Assembly (NCBI RefSeq): GCF_016593255.1
Contig: NZ_AP023212.1
Coordinates: 2,233,890-2,297,889, forward strand
Reading direction: 5' to 3'
Source of the DNA: Hydrogenimonas urashimensis
Lineage (GTDB): Bacteria > Campylobacterota > Campylobacteria > Campylobacterales > Hydrogenimonadaceae
Length of the DNA: 64,000 bases
The notes beneath the pieces are model-generated. The model saw nothing but the letters and a program-made list of their open reading frames with translations, was not told the DNA's origin and ran no database searches. A program made the position numbers and the translations under genes. This document shows, piece by piece, positions 61,767-64,000 of the stretch. How positions within the stretch are numbered: the stretch's first letter is position 1; every line of letters starts with the position of its first letter.

Positions 61767-63325
61767 ACTGCCTCCTTTCTAAATGGGTTTTTGACAAAGA
61801 GCAGCACGACGAAGAGCGATCCGAGGATCCCCCAGTAGCCTGCGTGCATGAAAGTGTTGTAAAAACCGTAGTTGTAGCTCATGAAAGCTTCATAGTTGCC
61901 GAAAATCGCCTCGATTTGTGCCATGGAAACGCCGAAGGCATCCTGCATGTTTTGCAGAAAATCGTGAAGGAATTCGACATTTTGCTGCTCCTGCATCCGT
62001 AAAAAATGCATATTTTTGAAATACTCCATATTGTTGGTGGCCAGCGCCGTGCCGAAACTGCCGCCGACAAAGCGGAAATAGTCCATCAGCACAATCGCCA
62101 GTTCCCCTTTGTGTGCCGGGGCATTCTGGAGCACCATCACCGTGACCGGGGCGAAGAAAAGCCCCATGCCGATACCGAAGGGAATGGTCAGCAGCATCGC
62201 CTGATACAGGGGTGTGTAGTAGTTGAGCGTCGGAAGAAAAAGCATCGATGTGGTCACATAGAAGAGCGTTGCGATCGCCACTGTCTTTTTCGCGCCTATC
62301 CTGTCGGCCACCATTCCGGCGATGGGTGAAAAGAATCCGATGAAGACGGCGAAAGCGAAGACGGCGATACCGGCATCGAGCGTAGGGAGCATTTTGATGT
62401 GCTCATAATAGACTGGCAGCAGATAAAAGTACTGGTACATCGAAAAGCCGAGAATGAAAAAATAGATCATCATGCCGTTGGCGAAAGCGGAGTTTTTGAA
62501 GAGAGAAAAGTCGATGAGTCTCTCTTTGGAATTGATTTCGCTGAGTGCGTAGAGTGCGAATCCTATCAGAGTGCAAAAAAGAAGCACACTGATTTCGATG
62601 GAGTTGAACCATCCCAGCTGCTGACCACGGCTGAGCATGATAAGCAGAGCGATTGTCGCAAAAGAGAGGAGAACGAAACTGACGAAATTGAAGCGGAGTC
62701 TTTGGAACATCGACTCTTTCGGGAGGTAGATGAGGCCTGCGAGCACCAGCAGCAGTCCCACCGGCACATTGATAAAAAAGACCATACGCCAGTTGTAGTA
62801 TTCGGTCAGATACCCGCCGATGGTAGGCCCCAGTGCCGGGGCGAAACTGACACCAAGACCGAAAATTCCCATGGCGAGTCCCTGCTTTTGAGGCGGGAAG
62901 TAGCTGAAGATCATGATATGGCTGGTCACCATTATAAGTGCTTCACCGATCCCCTGGATGATACGGAAAATGATGATCTCTTCGAGAGAATCGGAGATGC
63001 CGCAGAAAAAGGAAGCGGCGGTAAAGAGTGCCACACCCCCCAGAAATATCGCTTTGGCGCCGAAACGTTTGATGAGGTATTCCGTGATCAAAAGGGCGAT
63101 CGCCGCGGCGACCATATAGCTGGTGATGATCCACTGAACCCCGTACATGTCTGTCGCCAGCGGTCCGGTGAGTTTGGGAACGATGACATCTACGACTGTC
63201 GTATCCAAAATCGCCATAAACGCGCCGGTCATGACGATAATGGAAAAGATCGCCCGTTCGGCGGATGTGATCTCCCAGGGTTTCTTGCCTTCTTCCAGGG
63301 TCGTGTCTTCGGCCGGCAGTGCCAT
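61763..63325 (-). CDS. MFS drug exporter, EmrB/QacA (DHA2) family
   Basis: This 520-residue protein has 14 predicted helices. Family motif LDTTVVDVIVPKLTG in TM1, motif A-like segments (IGGYLTEYYNWRMVFFINVPVG, broken at the loop) and motif C-like FGLGVSFAPALGPTIGG are present. It would export hydrophobic compounds or proton uncouplers through the adaptor and TolC channel. Start ATG 63325 comes 1 base after the adaptor stop. Confidence 0.93.
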   Translation of the reverse strand: MALPAEDTTLEEGKKPWEITSAERAIFSIIVMTGAFMAILDTTVVDVIVPKLTGPLATDMYGVQWIITSYMVAAAIALLITEYLIKRFGAKAIFLGGVALFTAASFFCGISDSLEEIIIFRIIQGIGEALIMVTSHIMIFSYFPPQKQGLAMGIFGLGVSFAPALGPTIGGYLTEYYNWRMVFFINVPVGLLLVLAGLIYLPKESMFQRLRFNFVSFVLLSFATIALLIMLSRGQQLGWFNSIEISVLLFCTLIGFALYALSEINSKERLIDFSLFKNSAFANGMMIYFFILGFSMYQYFYLLPVYYEHIKMLPTLDAGIAVFAFAVFIGFFSPIAGMVADRIGAKKTVAIATLFYVTTSMLFLPTLNYYTPLYQAMLLTIPFGIGMGLFFAPVTVMVLQNAPAHKGELAIVLMDYFRFVGGSFGTALATNNMEYFKNMHFLRMQEQQNVEFLHDFLQNMQDAFGVSMAQIEAIFGNYEAFMSYNYGFYNTFMHAGYWGILGSLFVVLLFVKNPFRKEAV

Positions 63326-63326
63326 A

Positions 63327-64000
63327 TCAATCTCTCTCTATCGCGACGGTAGCGCCCATGCCGGAGCGGAGCCCGTCACTATTTTCAAGTCTGATGCGAA
63401 CATTGAAGCGCTGGTCGAGTTTGGTAAATTCGCCGCTGGCGATATCTCTTGGAACGAGACTGAAGGTCGAAGCGGAGGTCGGGGCGATGGATTCAACCGT
63501 CCCATCGATCTTTTTTCCTTCGATGGCGTCGACGGTGATCTCGACACGGTTGCCCGGTTTGACGCCTTTCATCTTCTTTTCAGAAAGAAGCACCTCGCAG
63601 TAGAGCGCCCGGGGATCCGTGACGGCGTAGACGGGGGTGCCTTTTTTGACCACTTTGGGAGCGTCGAAAAATTTTTTGGCGACGATTCCGTCAAAGGGTG
63701 CGTAGAGTTCGGTGTAGGTGATTTTGTGCATCACGTCTTCGACGGCGGAGCGCAGCGCCTCGCGCTCCTCTTCCATCGCCGTGATCTTTTTGGAGAGTTC
63801 GGCGATCTGTTTTTCATTGACTTTGGAGAGTTTCAGACCATTTTGTGCCTTTTTCAGGTTCTCTTTCAGTGCCTCCAATTCTTTTTCCATCGCTTCGATA
63901 TTTTTATGAAGGGCGTCCCGTTCCGTTTTGACGGTTTCGTACTTTTCGCTTTCAATAAGCCGTTTGGCCAGCAAATCGGCAAAGCGTGCTTCATCTTTTT
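63327..64000 (-). CDS. HlyD/EmrA-type membrane fusion protein, 5' truncated by the window edge
   Basis: The frame is open to base 64000, so only the C-terminal 223 or so residues are seen. The visible part contains a long coiled-coil hairpin (KALHKNIEAMEKEL-type heptads), the returning lipoyl half YTELYAPFDGIVAKKFF, a beta-barrel region (YCEVLLSEKKMKGVKPGNRV) and a final NSDGLRSGMGATVAIE. It is the adaptor of the EmrAB-TolC-type pump. Confidence 0.9.
   Translation of the reverse strand, partial: KDEARFADLLAKRLIESEKYETVKTERDALHKNIEAMEKELEALKENLKKAQNGLKLSKVNEKQIAELSKKITAMEEEREALRSAVEDVMHKITYTELYAPFDGIVAKKFFDAPKVVKKGTPVYAVTDPRALYCEVLLSEKKMKGVKPGNRVEITVDAIEGKKIDGTVESIAPTSASTFSLVPRDIASGEFTKLDQRFNVRIRLENSDGLRSGMGATVAIERD

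Overview
The window looks like chromosome of a free-living, chemolithotrophic-type member of the Campylobacterota (Epsilonproteobacteria) with an unusually GC-rich genome for that group. The evidence is gene content and order. The ispDF / orphan regulator / ATP-sulfurylase-like / pgpA block has the order I recall for Campylobacter jejuni Cj1607-Cj1610. The glmU / coaBC / hypothetical / uppS / prepilin peptidase block next to fliP resembles C. jejuni Cj0820-Cj0825. MqnE shows the futalosine route to menaquinone. I could not run any search, so the genus is left open.

Layout. 1-1080: the end of a shikimate-dehydrogenase-like gene and an unrecognised acidic protein. 1226-6864: a tripartite RND efflux operon. 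6894-13256: a Bat-type (von Willebrand A / TPR / BatD) envelope operon running into a small cytochrome c and a NosD-like beta-helix protein; an MddA-like methyltransferase faces it. 13253-21402: a minus-strand block with a HerA-like ATPase, RsmF-like methyltransferase, PgpA, an ATP-sulfurylase-like protein, an HP1021-type regulator and IspDF. 21504-24145: thiC and mrp, separated by a nested palindrome of heptamer repeats. 24261-24511: a gene-free element of about 245 bp with imperfect terminal inverted repeats, resembling a miniature transposable element.

24551-38828 is the accessory heart of the window and is visibly more AT-rich in places. It holds a porin, a PstS-like periplasmic protein and a sensor kinase, facing an OmpR-family regulator. 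Next comes an eight-gene operon: membrane protein, cytochrome P460, YceI, a MacB/LolD-like permease and ATPase, a heme-copper-oxidase-like membrane protein lacking part of the CuB site, a thioredoxin-fold protein and a metallo-beta-lactamase-fold hydrolase. A three-gene lipid/glycan-modification operon follows (ArnC-like, LpxA-N/LABN domain, ArnT-like). The P460 operon and the glycan operon share a near-identical upstream direct repeat, TTCATGAAAA-N-TTCAT, with the 11-bp phasing of OmpR/PhoB-type sites. I infer one regulon, possibly controlled by the neighbouring two-component system.

38851-64000 is mostly core: glnD, mqnE, a phosphoribosyltransferase, an NhaC-type antiporter overlapping head-to-head with an L,D-transpeptidase, truA, lptF, pilD, uppS, coaBC, glmU, motAB-fliP behind a FliA-like promoter, trmA, a DUF2780-like protein, a rhodanese, a Fur-type feoAB operon with an archaemetzincin, and an EmrAB-TolC export operon cut by the right edge.

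Best candidates for undescribed biology: the P460 / oxidase-like operon, its shared operator, and the palindromic element at 24261-24511.
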